Shown here: in pieces, positions 18,011 through 27,325 of the stretch
Numbering within the stretch: position 1 is the first letter of the stretch
Layout of the letters: each line of letters begins with the position of its first letter
Source: Cyanobacteria bacterium TGS_CYA1
Lineage (GTDB): Bacteria > Cyanobacteriota > Vampirovibrionia > Obscuribacterales > Obscuribacteraceae
Direction of reading: 5' to 3'
Length of the DNA: 64,000 nt
NCBI GenBank assembly: GCA_026129135.1
Contig: JAHCIQ010000001.1
Coordinates: forward strand, 124,001-188,000
Program-made: the position numbers and the translations under genes
The notes under the pieces: model-generated
Database searches by the model: none
What the model was told of the DNA's origin: nothing
The model's input: the letters and a program-made list of their open reading frames with translations, nothing else

Positions 18011-18919
18011 TTGGCGCTGGCTAAACGAGTCGTATTGTTTTTACTGGTGAATGCTCTTGTAGTATTTACCATTTCAATTATCACATCGTCTCTTGGGCTA
18101 AACGGATATTTGCGCGATTATGGGCTCGACCAGGGCAGCCTCATGCTCTTTTGCGCTGTGTGGGGCATGGGTGGGGCTTTCATCTCCCTTCTTATGTCGC
18201 GAGCCATGGCCAAATGGACAATGAATGTTCAAATCATCGATTCCAATACTCAGGATCCCGAACTGCGCGAATTAGTCGAAGTTATATATAGGTTGTCGAA
18301 ACAAGTAGGACTCACTCAAATGCCGGAGGTTGGCATCTACCAGGGACAAGAGCTCAATGCTTTCGCCACCGGTCCAACCAAGTCGATGGCCCTGGTTGCT
18401 GTATCCACAGGTCTTTTGCAACGAATGAATCGCGATGAAATAGAAGCTGTTCTTGGTCATGAAATTTCGCACGTCGCAAATGGAGATATGGTAACCATGA
18501 CCCTTTTGCAGGGGGTGGTAAATGCTTTTGTAATGTTCTTCGCTCGTATTCTTGCCTATGCCCTGACCGCCGGACGCCAGGGTGATGGTGAACAACGCGG
18601 CGTCAATCTGGGCGCTTATTATCTGGTGCAAATGTTGCTCGAAATAGTTTTTATGCTGCTTGGCTCGATTGTGGTTGCCTGGTTTTCGCGCTTGCGCGAG
18701 TTTAGAGCAGATGCTGGTGGTGCCAAACTCTCTGGCACGAGAAACATGGTGAATGCTTTGCAGGCGCTCAAAACTTATAGTGAAGAGCGAGCTGTGCCTG
18801 CCAATTTAAAGACACTGATGATTTCTGAAGGGCGTTCGCCTCTAATGAATCTATTTGCTTCGCATCCACCGCTCGACGATAGAATTGCTCGACTGATGAA
18901 AGACAAAGTGCAATCCTGA
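18011..18919 (+). CDS. htpX: Membrane zinc protease HtpX
   Basis: Two N-terminal and two internal transmembrane segments surround an M48 peptidase domain with HEISH (H150, E151, H154). The third ligand glutamate is in the REFRAD motif. HtpX is a membrane-protein quality-control protease. The start is TTG at 18011 with AGGATAGG upstream; the ATG at 17998 is out of frame. Length (302 aa) is normal. A TATAAA at 17976-17981 could be its -10 element, but no good -35 is visible. Confidence 0.93.
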   Translation: MALAKRVVLFLLVNALVVFTISIITSSLGLNGYLRDYGLDQGSLMLFCAVWGMGGAFISLLMSRAMAKWTMNVQIIDSNTQDPELRELVEVIYRLSKQVGLTQMPEVGIYQGQELNAFATGPTKSMALVAVSTGLLQRMNRDEIEAVLGHEISHVANGDMVTMTLLQGVVNAFVMFFARILAYALTAGRQGDGEQRGVNLGAYYLVQMLLEIVFMLLGSIVVAWFSRLREFRADAGGAKLSGTRNMVNALQALKTYSEERAVPANLKTLMISEGRSPLMNLFASHPPLDDRIARLMKDKVQS

Positions 18920-19419
18920 TGGAAGCCGGATTGTCACTACCTACGGTGCGCAATTTTCATCAGGTCAACGACTGGCTGTATAGAGGCGGGCAACCAGACG
19001 AGCGTCAACTGCAAGAACTTTATGACTATGGTATACGAGCTGTAATTTCTTTTCGGTTTAGAAAATCTATGCAAGATTGGGAGCGCGAAGCATGTAAGCG
19101 TGTCGGTCTTAAATTTTATGCAATGCCTCTAAATTACACCACTGTTCCAAATGCAAAACATGTCGAAGAATTTTTCAAAATATTGGATGCACTGGAAAAT
19201 CGCAATGTTTTTGTTCATTGCTATCACGGCTCAGATAGAACCGGTTTGCTTATAGGCATTTATAGAATTGCTCGTGACGGATGGACTTTTAAAGATGCTT
19301 ACAAAGAAATGAAAGCCTTTGGTTTCCATCGATTTCGCATTCGACCATTTAAATGGGTTTTGAATCAATATTACAAGAATCATTTGAAAACTAAGCCTAA
19401 AATATCTGATTCTATCTAG
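18919..19419 (+). CDS. Dual-specificity/tyrosine phosphatase-like protein
   Basis: The protein phosphatase P-loop C-x5-R is present at C101-R107 (HCYHGSDRTG). An upstream RGGQP motif is shared with bacterial and plant-like DSP/PTP proteins. The family cleaves phospho-tyrosine, phosphoinositide or polyphosphate-type esters, and the substrate cannot be fixed here. The ATG overlaps the htpX stop by one base, so the two are coupled. Its stop shares a CTAG with the stop of the convergent lipid kinase gene. Confidence 0.85.
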   Translation: MEAGLSLPTVRNFHQVNDWLYRGGQPDERQLQELYDYGIRAVISFRFRKSMQDWEREACKRVGLKFYAMPLNYTTVPNAKHVEEFFKILDALENRNVFVHCYHGSDRTGLLIGIYRIARDGWTFKDAYKEMKAFGFHRFRIRPFKWVLNQYYKNHLKTKPKISDSI

Positions 19420-20411
19420 ACCGTCGTGCTCAATGGAACAAAGACATCTACTGCTCCAGGCAGAACCGATACTACAGCTGGTGTAGTGCCGAATTCATCA
19501 CCATCGATAATAGTAGCTGGCTGGTCATCTTTGTAGACCACTTCCGCGACAGGCTCTTGCGGCAAGGGCAGAGCACTTGAAAGCAATTGCGGTGTGCTCA
19601 ATTCGTGCAAAGCTTCTATTTTTACTTTTTTGACATCGAACGATTTATAGGGTGTAGTGTCAGTCTCGGCACTTCCCAGGAACCAGGCACCAAAACGCAT
19701 GGCAATTCCCACGTACTCATCGAGATTTTGTGGGTCGAGTATGAGCATATTCAAATTACCGTCACGCAGACTACTTGCGTCACCACGCTGACCAATGCCC
19801 ATTTCATGAGGGTTTGTAATAAAAATCGCCGAAGCATCACATACAATTTTATATCCGTCAGCTTCAATCGAAAATCTGTACGGACGTCCAAACATCGCCT
19901 TCATGAGCGGTCTTACATAACTGTACATCCCATGTGAGCCTTTTTCCATTTTGCCCGGCTCGGTCACTGCCATTGCTATTGGTCCCACGGCAAAGTCTAG
20001 TGCAAAAGGGGTTCCGTTCGCCTGACCCATGTCCATTGCAAAGGTTCTTTTGGTCTCGATAGCTTTCAGCGCAAGAGCAAGCGAATCCTGAGGATTTTCC
20101 GCTTTTAGACCGAGTGTGTCTGCAAGTAGATTTCCTGTGCCAGCAGCAATAATTCCTACAGGAACTCGTCTGTCTGGAAAAGCCAGGTTGTGTTTGGCTA
20201 TGCGAGCTAGAACCTGGCCGACAGTGCCATCTCCACCCATAGCTATGGCTCGACTAGCTTTAGACATTTGCTCGTCTGTAACACGCTTTACATCGGTAAT
20301 AATTGAAGGTTCACCCGTTAATTCGCTCAAGCATTCAGAAATATCGCCCATTTCTTGCGAGCAAGATTCAAACGAACCAGCCTTTTCGTTGCAGAATACA
20401 AGTGTAGTCAA
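19416..20411 (-). CDS. Diacylglycerol kinase-like lipid kinase
   Basis: DAGK catalytic-domain motifs GGDGT and AAGTGN are present, plus the C-terminal beta-rich part of YegS/DgkB-type enzymes. The family phosphorylates diacylglycerol or related lipids at the membrane. The start is assigned to TTG at 20411, because GGGAGAG lies 6 bases upstream; the GTG at 20447 has no site and adds 12 residues. The gene converges on the phosphatase gene and overlaps its stop by 4 bases. Confidence 0.87.
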   Translation of the reverse strand: MTTLVFCNEKAGSFESCSQEMGDISECLSELTGEPSIITDVKRVTDEQMSKASRAIAMGGDGTVGQVLARIAKHNLAFPDRRVPVGIIAAGTGNLLADTLGLKAENPQDSLALALKAIETKRTFAMDMGQANGTPFALDFAVGPIAMAVTEPGKMEKGSHGMYSYVRPLMKAMFGRPYRFSIEADGYKIVCDASAIFITNPHEMGIGQRGDASSLRDGNLNMLILDPQNLDEYVGIAMRFGAWFLGSAETDTTPYKSFDVKKVKIEALHELSTPQLLSSALPLPQEPVAEVVYKDDQPATIIDGDEFGTTPAVVSVLPGAVDVFVPLSTTV

Positions 20412-20469
20412 GTTTGTCTCTCCCAGTTCCTGTAGTTTATGTAGCACACGAGCTGGACTAACAATGCGG

Positions 20470-20823
20470 TCACGAACTTACCAAATTATAGTAATCATTT
20501 AAGATGAAATGCTCCGAGGAACCGTCCGCATAGAGGACCTCCCCACCTTCTTCCTGGAAAGCCTTGAGTCTCATCTGCAAGAAGCGAATTGCAAGAAGCA
20601 ATGAGTGAAGAGCGCTCATTCCAAATATAGGACCTTTAGCTTTTAGTCCGATTGTCCCAGGTATACATCCCCACATCTCGGCTTGAATCGAATCGTTTGG
20701 CACAATTACCGGAGCTGAAAGGAAAATTTTTCCTGGCTTCATTTCTCCATTTGGATATTTAAAAATCACCTCGTCACTTGCGATTACTTCAAAATCTTCA
20801 AAAGCGTCTAAATCAATACCCAT
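20470..20823 (-). CDS. Small protein of unknown function
   Basis: The ATG at 20823 follows AGAGGG by about 10 bases. A longer reading to 20907 would add 28 residues of Arg/His/Phe-rich, unlikely sequence. The 117-residue product has a beta-rich first half (GEMKPGKIFLSAPVIV) and a helical second half (LLLAIRFLQMRLKAFQEEGGE). It has no membrane segment or known motif. It lies 22 bases upstream of the lipid kinase frame and may share its transcript. Confidence 0.6.
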   Translation of the reverse strand: MGIDLDAFEDFEVIASDEVIFKYPNGEMKPGKIFLSAPVIVPNDSIQAEMWGCIPGTIGLKAKGPIFGMSALHSLLLAIRFLQMRLKAFQEEGGEVLYADGSSEHFILNDYYNLVSS

Positions 20824-20934
20824 AGTTAGTTGCCCTCTTGTTCTAAAGCTTCGCACACGATGGTTCGTAAACTGCATATGGTGGCGCAGAAAACAAGTAT
20901 AGTGCATAGCCTAAGCGGGAAAATTTAGTATCAT

Positions 20935-22455
20935 TTAAATCTTATTGATATTGCGCATTATCGTCCGCGCTTGTTTGTCTATTTCAGCTCGCCAGTGATC
21001 TGGTTTTCCGGCGAGGTTTTTCATCATCATTGCCATACGATGGTTAGATTTGAACTTGCCCTCGTTGCGGATTAGAAAGTCCCAGTAAAGCGTGTTAAAA
21101 GGACAGGCTTTTTCACCCGTCGCCAATTTCTGGTCGTAGTGGCATTTCTTGCAATAGTCGGACATCTTGTTTATGTAATTTGCTGATGCTGCATAGGGCT
21201 TAGTACCAACATAACCACCATCTGCGTGTAAAGTCATGCCTATCACATTTGGTACCATCACCCAATCGTAACCATCGACGAACATTTGAGTGAACCATTC
21301 GTTTACCGCAAGAGGAGACAATCCTGCAATAAGAGAAAAATTGCCGAGCAACATTAATCGAACTATATGATGAGCGTAGCCGTTGTCGATCGTTGTTTTC
21401 AAACTGTCTTGCATGCAATGCATTTTTGTTTTGCCAGTCCAGAAAAATTCAGGCACTTTATGCTCAGCAAAAAGTTCATTGCGTTCTTTGTATTCGGGCA
21501 TCAGACGCCAGTATACACGCCAGACAAATTCTCGCCAGCCTATTAATTGTCGAATAAAACCCTCGACCGAAGATAACTGTGCGCGCCCTTCTCTATACTC
21601 CTCTTCGGCTTTGCGAGCCAATTCGAGTGGATGTAACAGGCACGTGTTAATATAGGGAGACAGAATAGAGTGATTTAAAAATGGCTTGCCTTCAAGCATT
21701 GCGTCTTGGTGCGGACCAAATTCATTGAGACGATATTTTATGAAATCTTTTGCTGCAAGCACAGCATCCTCTCTAGTTACCGCGTACATAAAGTTATCGG
21801 TGCTGCCTGGATGGTTTGCAAAATGTTTGTCGACCATTTTGATTACATCTTTGGTTATTTGATCTGGTTCGAATCGCTTTATTTCTTTCCATTTGAAATC
21901 TTTGTCCGGAGGGAGTCTATTGCTCTTGTCATAATTCCATGAGCCACCAACGGGATCCGCACCGTCCATTAAGAGATTAGTCTTTTTGCGCATGACATGA
22001 TAGAAATTTTCCATTGTCACGCGTGAGTCTTTTGATTTATGGAGCTTTTCGAATTCTTCTTTGGTCGAGATGAAATTGCAATGAGCAGTTATTTCTACTT
22101 CGATGTCCTTTGGAATCAGTTTTTGCAATCTTTCATTTGCGCCGTATTCAGACTGTTCCATAATGAGCAGTTTTTGTGTCTTATGTTTGTCGAAATGCTT
22201 TTTTACTGCATCGGCAAAATCTGGATATTCTTTGTAGTAATCTACTTTCCAGCCAGCCTCTTCCAGTTCCAGAGCGAAATGGCGCATGACTGAATAAATG
22301 AGCACCAGTTTCTTTTTGTGATACTGTATCTGGTTGCCACGCTTTACTGACTCAATCATCAAAACGACAGAGTTGGATTTATCAGCCGACTTTAGCGCAG
22401 TGTTTTTCATACTGCACTGATCGCCAGTTATCCATATGGATGTTCGAGCACTCAT
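20935..22455 (-). CDS. Iron-sulfur photolyase/cryptochrome-related protein (FeS-BCP)
   Basis: Matches the deoxyribodipyrimidine photolyase-related family of bacterial (6-4) photolyases with a 4Fe-4S cluster. Cysteines C347, C435, C438 and C451 sit at the positions expected for the cluster (offset by 3 from those I recall for Agrobacterium PhrB). The FAD-binding half contains LSPYIN, EGFIRQLIGWREF and GYDWVM. The product either repairs (6-4) photoproducts with light or acts as a photoreceptor. It ends a minus-strand operon and overlaps the lipocalin gene by 4 bases. Length 506 aa is normal. Confidence 0.92.
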   Translation of the reverse strand: MSARTSIWITGDQCSMKNTALKSADKSNSVVLMIESVKRGNQIQYHKKKLVLIYSVMRHFALELEEAGWKVDYYKEYPDFADAVKKHFDKHKTQKLLIMEQSEYGANERLQKLIPKDIEVEITAHCNFISTKEEFEKLHKSKDSRVTMENFYHVMRKKTNLLMDGADPVGGSWNYDKSNRLPPDKDFKWKEIKRFEPDQITKDVIKMVDKHFANHPGSTDNFMYAVTREDAVLAAKDFIKYRLNEFGPHQDAMLEGKPFLNHSILSPYINTCLLHPLELARKAEEEYREGRAQLSSVEGFIRQLIGWREFVWRVYWRLMPEYKERNELFAEHKVPEFFWTGKTKMHCMQDSLKTTIDNGYAHHIVRLMLLGNFSLIAGLSPLAVNEWFTQMFVDGYDWVMVPNVIGMTLHADGGYVGTKPYAASANYINKMSDYCKKCHYDQKLATGEKACPFNTLYWDFLIRNEGKFKSNHRMAMMMKNLAGKPDHWRAEIDKQARTIMRNINKI

Positions 22456-22907
22456 TCAGGATAAATCAATTTACTCAGGTTATAGCCATGTTCCTGGGCT
22501 ATAACTTTTACTTTCTTGAATAAGTCTGGGTCTGCTTTTTGTTTGCGCGATAAAAACCACAAGTATTTTTTGCTCGGTTCGCCTACAAGGGCGAATTCAT
22601 ATTCCTTGTCGACATAAATAACAGTGTAATTTGCCCAGACAAAAGGCAGTAAACGCAAGATTTTCGGCGCGAAAGTCACTTTGAACGTGACGTCTTTTTT
22701 ATTGGCTTTGCGCGCGATTCCACGTGCTTCAGCCAGTTTGCCCGAATGGGTGGTGCAACTGTTCAATACTTCGATTGAACCGTCTTTTTGCAGAGTATAG
22801 CGAGCGGCGATATTGCTTTTGCATTTGCGCTCGAAAAAATTGTGGTATCGCGCCTGTTCGTACCAGGTGCCCAGATATTTGTTGTAGTCGATAGGTTGCG
22901 CGTCCAT
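22452..22907 (-). CDS. Bacterial lipocalin (Blc type), cytoplasmic form
   Basis: The lipocalin GTWYE motif sits at residues 13-17, with the second structurally conserved motif (YTVIYVDKEYEFALVGEP) near residue 95. Blc lipocalins bind fatty acids or lysophospholipids. Unlike E. coli Blc there is no signal peptide or lipobox, so the product should stay in the cytoplasm unless the start is wrong; no longer frame was found. It overlaps the photolyase gene by 4 bases and follows the AttH-like gene by 11, placing it in the ABC transporter operon. Confidence 0.88.
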   Translation of the reverse strand: MDAQPIDYNKYLGTWYEQARYHNFFERKCKSNIAARYTLQKDGSIEVLNSCTTHSGKLAEARGIARKANKKDVTFKVTFAPKILRLLPFVWANYTVIYVDKEYEFALVGEPSKKYLWFLSRKQKADPDLFKKVKVIAQEHGYNLSKLIYPE

Positions 22908-22918
22908 TTTTTCATTGC

Positions 22919-24019
22919 TTATATTTTCAACTTGAAGGCATCTCCATACCCTGTCATTTCAACATAAGCGTCTCCCTTGCATGTCTTGTCCTCATAAGTT
23001 CCTAGCACAGAACAGGCACCTTCCCAGTAAGTGACAGCGTTGCCTTCTTGTCGTTGGAATTCTTGATTATGTATTTTGGGGCTGACTTTTAAGTGAACAT
23101 TAAATGCAGGAAGGTCTATTTGCCAGCCCATTGGATATTCGATTTTGGTTTTATCGCTTTTCCATTTGCCTACTGATTTTATTTTGTAGTCGGATAGTTT
23201 GAGGTGGGTGAGCTTACCGCTTTCAGATATTAGACTGCCGGAGGACGCAGAATCATAACTGCCGTCGTCCAGTCTCATTAAATAGAGCATGATTTCTCTA
23301 TTGTTGTCTAAATGTATGCTGAACCAGTCCCAGCCGACCTGATTATCGTTTAACTGATTAGAGCCAAATTCATGGTCCATCCAGCTCGTGCCAGAAACTT
23401 TTACACGTTTGCCTTTGATTGTGAGCAAGCCTTCTGTTTTCAGTTTTGTGTACGAATAATAGTGCGAGGCGTGATCGCCTTTGGATGCTTTTCTACTGAT
23501 ACCGTTTTCGCCTTGAATCACGAGAGGCTTTTGGGGAGTCAGTTCCAGTTCAAGCTTGCAATCGCTCGATTTCGCTTTGAGCAATTGTTTCTCATTGGCT
23601 TCCATAGTAGCAGACCAATTCAAATTCCAGACTTTGAGCTTATCTTTAGAACTGCCAGCAAATTCAGGGCCTGGTCGTTGCAAACGAGCTTTAGTATAAA
23701 ACTGTTTGGCATTCACATCGGTCACTGCAAAGTGCGCCATGTAAATGTCTGACATTGCCCAAATTGAATTTTGGATCGGTTTTTCGAGATCCAGGGCTGA
23801 TCTGAAGAATGTTAGTTCGTATCCGTATTGATTGCCATCTTCGCCTTTGAGATTACCTGTGTAATACCACCATTCGGTTTTGAAGTGTTCGTGGCTGGCG
23901 TGGTCTTTGGGAAAAGAATACTTGTATCCAGGTTTTGCCAATTCGAAAATGCGACCAGAAGCCAGTGCACTCGATTGAAAACTGGCCAGAATTAACAGAA
24001 GAAGGGCTATTATTCTCAT
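22919..24019 (-). CDS. AttH/CrtC-family secreted lipocalin-like protein
   Basis: A signal peptide (residues 1-20) precedes two lipocalin-like beta-barrel domains of the AttH/hydroxyneurosporene synthase (CrtC) family. Visible marks are the EWWYYTGNL motif at about residue 48 and the SWMDHEFGS-QLNDNQVGWDWF block near 210. CrtC members hydrate carotenoids; most relatives encoded with ABC exporters have no proven reaction. It overlaps the permease gene by 4 bases, matching the known attEFGH-type arrangement of ATPase, permease(s) and AttH. Confidence 0.88.
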   Translation of the reverse strand: MRIIALLLLILASFQSSALASGRIFELAKPGYKYSFPKDHASHEHFKTEWWYYTGNLKGEDGNQYGYELTFFRSALDLEKPIQNSIWAMSDIYMAHFAVTDVNAKQFYTKARLQRPGPEFAGSSKDKLKVWNLNWSATMEANEKQLLKAKSSDCKLELELTPQKPLVIQGENGISRKASKGDHASHYYSYTKLKTEGLLTIKGKRVKVSGTSWMDHEFGSNQLNDNQVGWDWFSIHLDNNREIMLYLMRLDDGSYDSASSGSLISESGKLTHLKLSDYKIKSVGKWKSDKTKIEYPMGWQIDLPAFNVHLKVSPKIHNQEFQRQEGNAVTYWEGACSVLGTYEDKTCKGDAYVEMTGYGDAFKLKI

Positions 24020-26580
24020 TGATTTCTCACCGCATCTGGTGTTACCAGTTTACTGACCGAAAGTGCAGGTAGCAATCCTGAGAGGATGGAGAATAAGACA
24101 ACAAGCACAAAAGATTCGCAAATAGCAAGCCAGGGAATCGACAAATTTATGGTCCATCCAAAAGACTGCTTGTTAATTACATTTATGAGAAGTAGCGATA
24201 ACACGGCTCCTACTGCGGTTCCGCTTGCCGCTCCCAAACCTCCCAGAAAAGCTGCTTGATAAAGAATGATATGTTTGAGCTGACTGATAGAGGCGCCAAC
24301 GAATCTGAGAATTGCAAGTTCGTGTCTCATTTCCATTGTTATGGCATAAAGCGAATTGGTCACGCCAAGAATGGCTACCAGAACGGAAATCGCGTGCAGT
24401 GCATGGGTTATGGCAAAAGTGTCGTCGAAGACTCTTAATACTTCTTGTCTCAGTTCTTTATTGGTCAAAACATTTATTCGAGCATTTGGATCCATTGCCC
24501 TCAGCAAATTACTTCTCACGATGTTGGCATCGAAGCCAGGTTTGCAATAAATCGCACAGCTCGAATATCCAGAAGTGGGAAAATATTTTTGTTGAGTCTG
24601 GCGGGCAAGTACGACATATCCAAGGTCGCTTGCATAGTCGTAATAAATGTTTTGTACTTTGACCTTGAGCAAGCCTTTGGGCGAAGGAATTTCTAAAATA
24701 TCTCCTTTTGCCACACCATTTTTGTTTGCAAAAGTCTCAGTCACTATGCACGACATTTCCTTTTCTTTGATTCGATTGTGCACGGCTTCAAAGCTTTCAC
24801 CATCGAGAAATTTGAGCTGGCTGTGCTTTTCCAGTACATCCAATTTGCCAGAACCCAAATTAGTCGGTCGGCCTTTATAGACGAAAGGTTGTTGAACAAA
24901 GCTGTCGATGTCTTCTACGCCTTCTACATTTTTTAGGGCTTCGACCTTTTCTTGATTGAGTCTTGCTGCCTTGCTCGCCTCTGAGCGCGAAGTCGATTCT
25001 ATATAAAGATCGGCTTGAAGAGTCTGATTGACCCACATGATTACAGTTTCTCTAAAGCTTGCAATCATTATGTTCAGACTAATCATCATCGAGATTCCAA
25101 GCATCAAGCTTGCAATTGCCACGGAAGTCCTTCCTAGACTGCCACGCAGATTGGCGGAAGCAAGTACGGGTTCTGCACGTTTTGTTTGTTTTAGCCAACC
25201 TTTTATATGTTCGAGCGAGATTTGCAACATTTTGGGCAAGCAGAAGGAGACACCAAATACGGTGAGTATGGCGGATAAGTAGCCCATCACAGGAAAATTA
25301 TTAATAGCTGGAAACGTGCTTGATATAGCGGCTCCTGCAAGTAATGTAATACCTGCTATCGTAAGTTTCAGCGACGAGCGATCTACTTTGGCTTCAAAAG
25401 AGCCACGTCGCATTGATTCAGACGCTCGAACATGGGTTGCTTCAAGTATTGGAACTAGCGAGGCTGCGATTGTAAAAATTATGCCGATTGTAAAAGCACC
25501 TGCAAGCAACCTGGGGTCAAGAGCTACGTCTGCTGCTGGTTGTTGTGTGTAGAGAGCCACGATAGTTTTTTGTACAGCTTTGACTGTGCCTTTTGCTAAA
25601 AAGGTGCCAAAGAACAATCCCAGAGCGGATCCAAATATTCCAAATAAAAGTGTCTGTCCCAGGAATAAAGCGAACAAAGCATTGCGCGATAAGCCTATTG
25701 TGCGAAGAATACCGATTTCTGCGCGCTTTCTGATGATAATAATTGACATGGTGTTATAAATCACGAAGGCTCCCACAAGCATCGATACCAGGCTCAAAGC
25801 CATCAAATTGTTTTGAAAGGCGTGCAACATCTTCTGCACCTGCGCGTTTTTGTTGCTTGGACTCTCGATGTTCGCGTTGACAGGTAGAATCTTCTGTATT
25901 CGAGCTATTGTATCTGGATTTATTTTTTGTGTAGACATCAGCTCGATACGCGAAACTCGACCCTGCATCGAAAATATTTTCTGAGCAACGCCGATGTCCA
26001 TGACCAGAACGTTGCCGCCAAAAGCCATTCCAGTATGGCTGAATTTTAAAATGCCTGCGGTTTTTAACTCCACTTCATTGTCGTTTGCAAGAATTTTAAA
26101 AAGAGAACCATCTTTTAAATGATGTCTCTCTGCAAATCTCTCTCCAACAAAGACGGCATTTTCATTCAAAATTTCAAATGGTGTGTTTTTCTTGTTATCC
26201 AGATTTATGGAGCGAAATGTTTGATCAGCGAAAACATCTACCCCAAGTGTAAGGACAATATCTGGCTTTTCGCCTGGTACGGCTGTAAGTTGTTCGACTA
26301 TGGGCGTGAAGTTTATATTTTCATCCCACAAAAAAGTGAGTTTTCGCAGGATGTCTTCATTCAAACTGTCTTGCGTTACAGGTGTAATGACAAAGTCTGC
26401 TTTGCCTGTGACAAGCTGCAAATTATCTTCGAATCTTTTGAGCGCGGTTTGATTCGCCAGGCTTATAGAAAGCATGACGCCGACGCCAAGCGCTATTCCA
26501 AGTATAGTCAGAATAGTGCGAGCTTTGTTCGAAGCAAAATCACGAATGATAAATCGATAAAACAGCAAACCAAAATTCAT
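24016..26580 (-). CDS. FtsX-family ABC transporter permease, two-domain
   Basis: 854 residues form two FtsX/MacB-PCD units: one transmembrane helix, a large extracytoplasmic domain and a three-helix FtsX block (about 255-400), then a second unit ending in a three-helix block near 730-850. The layout resembles a fusion of the AttF and AttG permeases of attEFGH-like systems, or LolCE/DevC relatives. These transporters move lipids or push on extracytoplasmic partners rather than import solutes. It overlaps the ATPase gene upstream and the AttH-like gene downstream by 4 bases each. Confidence 0.88.
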   Translation of the reverse strand: MNFGLLFYRFIIRDFASNKARTILTILGIALGVGVMLSISLANQTALKRFEDNLQLVTGKADFVITPVTQDSLNEDILRKLTFLWDENINFTPIVEQLTAVPGEKPDIVLTLGVDVFADQTFRSINLDNKKNTPFEILNENAVFVGERFAERHHLKDGSLFKILANDNEVELKTAGILKFSHTGMAFGGNVLVMDIGVAQKIFSMQGRVSRIELMSTQKINPDTIARIQKILPVNANIESPSNKNAQVQKMLHAFQNNLMALSLVSMLVGAFVIYNTMSIIIIRKRAEIGILRTIGLSRNALFALFLGQTLLFGIFGSALGLFFGTFLAKGTVKAVQKTIVALYTQQPAADVALDPRLLAGAFTIGIIFTIAASLVPILEATHVRASESMRRGSFEAKVDRSSLKLTIAGITLLAGAAISSTFPAINNFPVMGYLSAILTVFGVSFCLPKMLQISLEHIKGWLKQTKRAEPVLASANLRGSLGRTSVAIASLMLGISMMISLNIMIASFRETVIMWVNQTLQADLYIESTSRSEASKAARLNQEKVEALKNVEGVEDIDSFVQQPFVYKGRPTNLGSGKLDVLEKHSQLKFLDGESFEAVHNRIKEKEMSCIVTETFANKNGVAKGDILEIPSPKGLLKVKVQNIYYDYASDLGYVVLARQTQQKYFPTSGYSSCAIYCKPGFDANIVRSNLLRAMDPNARINVLTNKELRQEVLRVFDDTFAITHALHAISVLVAILGVTNSLYAITMEMRHELAILRFVGASISQLKHIILYQAAFLGGLGAASGTAVGAVLSLLLINVINKQSFGWTINLSIPWLAICESFVLVVLFSILSGLLPALSVSKLVTPDAVRNQ

Positions 26581-27275
26581 GGTGCCGACTCGATTAAACG
26601 TCCGTCTTTCATATGAATAACTAAATCAGCATATTCTGCTGCTTCCGGACTGTGGGTCGCCATGATTATGGTTTCGTTTTCGGAGCGACAAAGACTTTGC
26701 AAAATATTCAAGACTGCAACACCATTTGCAGAATCAAGATTACCTGTAGGTTCATCCGCCAGAATGAGTTGCGGCTTGTGCACGATTGCGCGAGCCACAG
26801 CTGTTCGCTGCATTTCACCACCGGATAACTGTGCTGGATAAAATGTCCGCCTTTCTCTAATATTAAGTTTTTCAAGCACAGCAATGACACGTGAGTCTAT
26901 CTCTTTTGCAGACATGCCACCATTCAGTTGCAATGGCAGAGCTACGTTTTCTTCAACGCTAAGTGTCGGTAGCAAATTGAAAAATTGAAACACAAAGCCT
27001 ATTTTTTGTCGGCGCAAAACAGTCAATTCGTTTTCGTTCATCGATGCAAGATTGCTATCACCAATTGTGATGCTGCCTTGGTCTGGAACATCGAGACCGC
27101 CAAGACAGTTTAAAAGAGTGGTCTTTCCGCATCCGCTTGGGCCCATTAGCGCAATTAGCTTGCCGCGCTGTATATCAAGATTGACATTTTGCAGCGCGAG
27201 TACATTGTGGTCTTTGTACTTTTTACTTACATTCTGCACCCGAACATGCGCAGTGCCATTGCTATTTTGATTCAT
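26577..27275 (-). CDS. ABC transporter ATP-binding protein (LolD/MacB class)
   Basis: A complete nucleotide-binding domain carries Walker A GPSGCGKTT, the signature LSGGEMQR and Walker B LILADEPTGNLDSANG. The DEPTGNLD form places it with LolD/MacB/FtsE-type subunits that pair with FtsX-fold permeases. It is the first gene of the five-gene minus-strand operon and overlaps the permease start by 4 bases. A possible promoter lies just upstream (27294-27322). Length (232 aa) is normal. Confidence 0.93.
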   Translation of the reverse strand: MNQNSNGTAHVRVQNVSKKYKDHNVLALQNVNLDIQRGKLIALMGPSGCGKTTLLNCLGGLDVPDQGSITIGDSNLASMNENELTVLRRQKIGFVFQFFNLLPTLSVEENVALPLQLNGGMSAKEIDSRVIAVLEKLNIRERRTFYPAQLSGGEMQRTAVARAIVHKPQLILADEPTGNLDSANGVAVLNILQSLCRSENETIIMATHSPEAAEYADLVIHMKDGRLIESAP

Positions 27276-27293
27276 TACTCGTAATTATCGATT

Positions 27294-27322
27294 TTTAGAG
27301 TGAACATGCCATGAACTGTCAG
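27294..27322 (-). promoter_or_regulatory. Possible promoter of the ABC-lipocalin-photolyase operon
   Basis: On the minus strand CTGACA (27322-27317) and TCTAAA (27299-27294) are 17 bases apart, with five and four consensus matches. It lies about 19 bases before the ATPase ATG at 27275, giving a very short leader. Confidence is low because neither hexamer is exact. Confidence 0.33.
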
Positions 27323-27325
27323 AAT

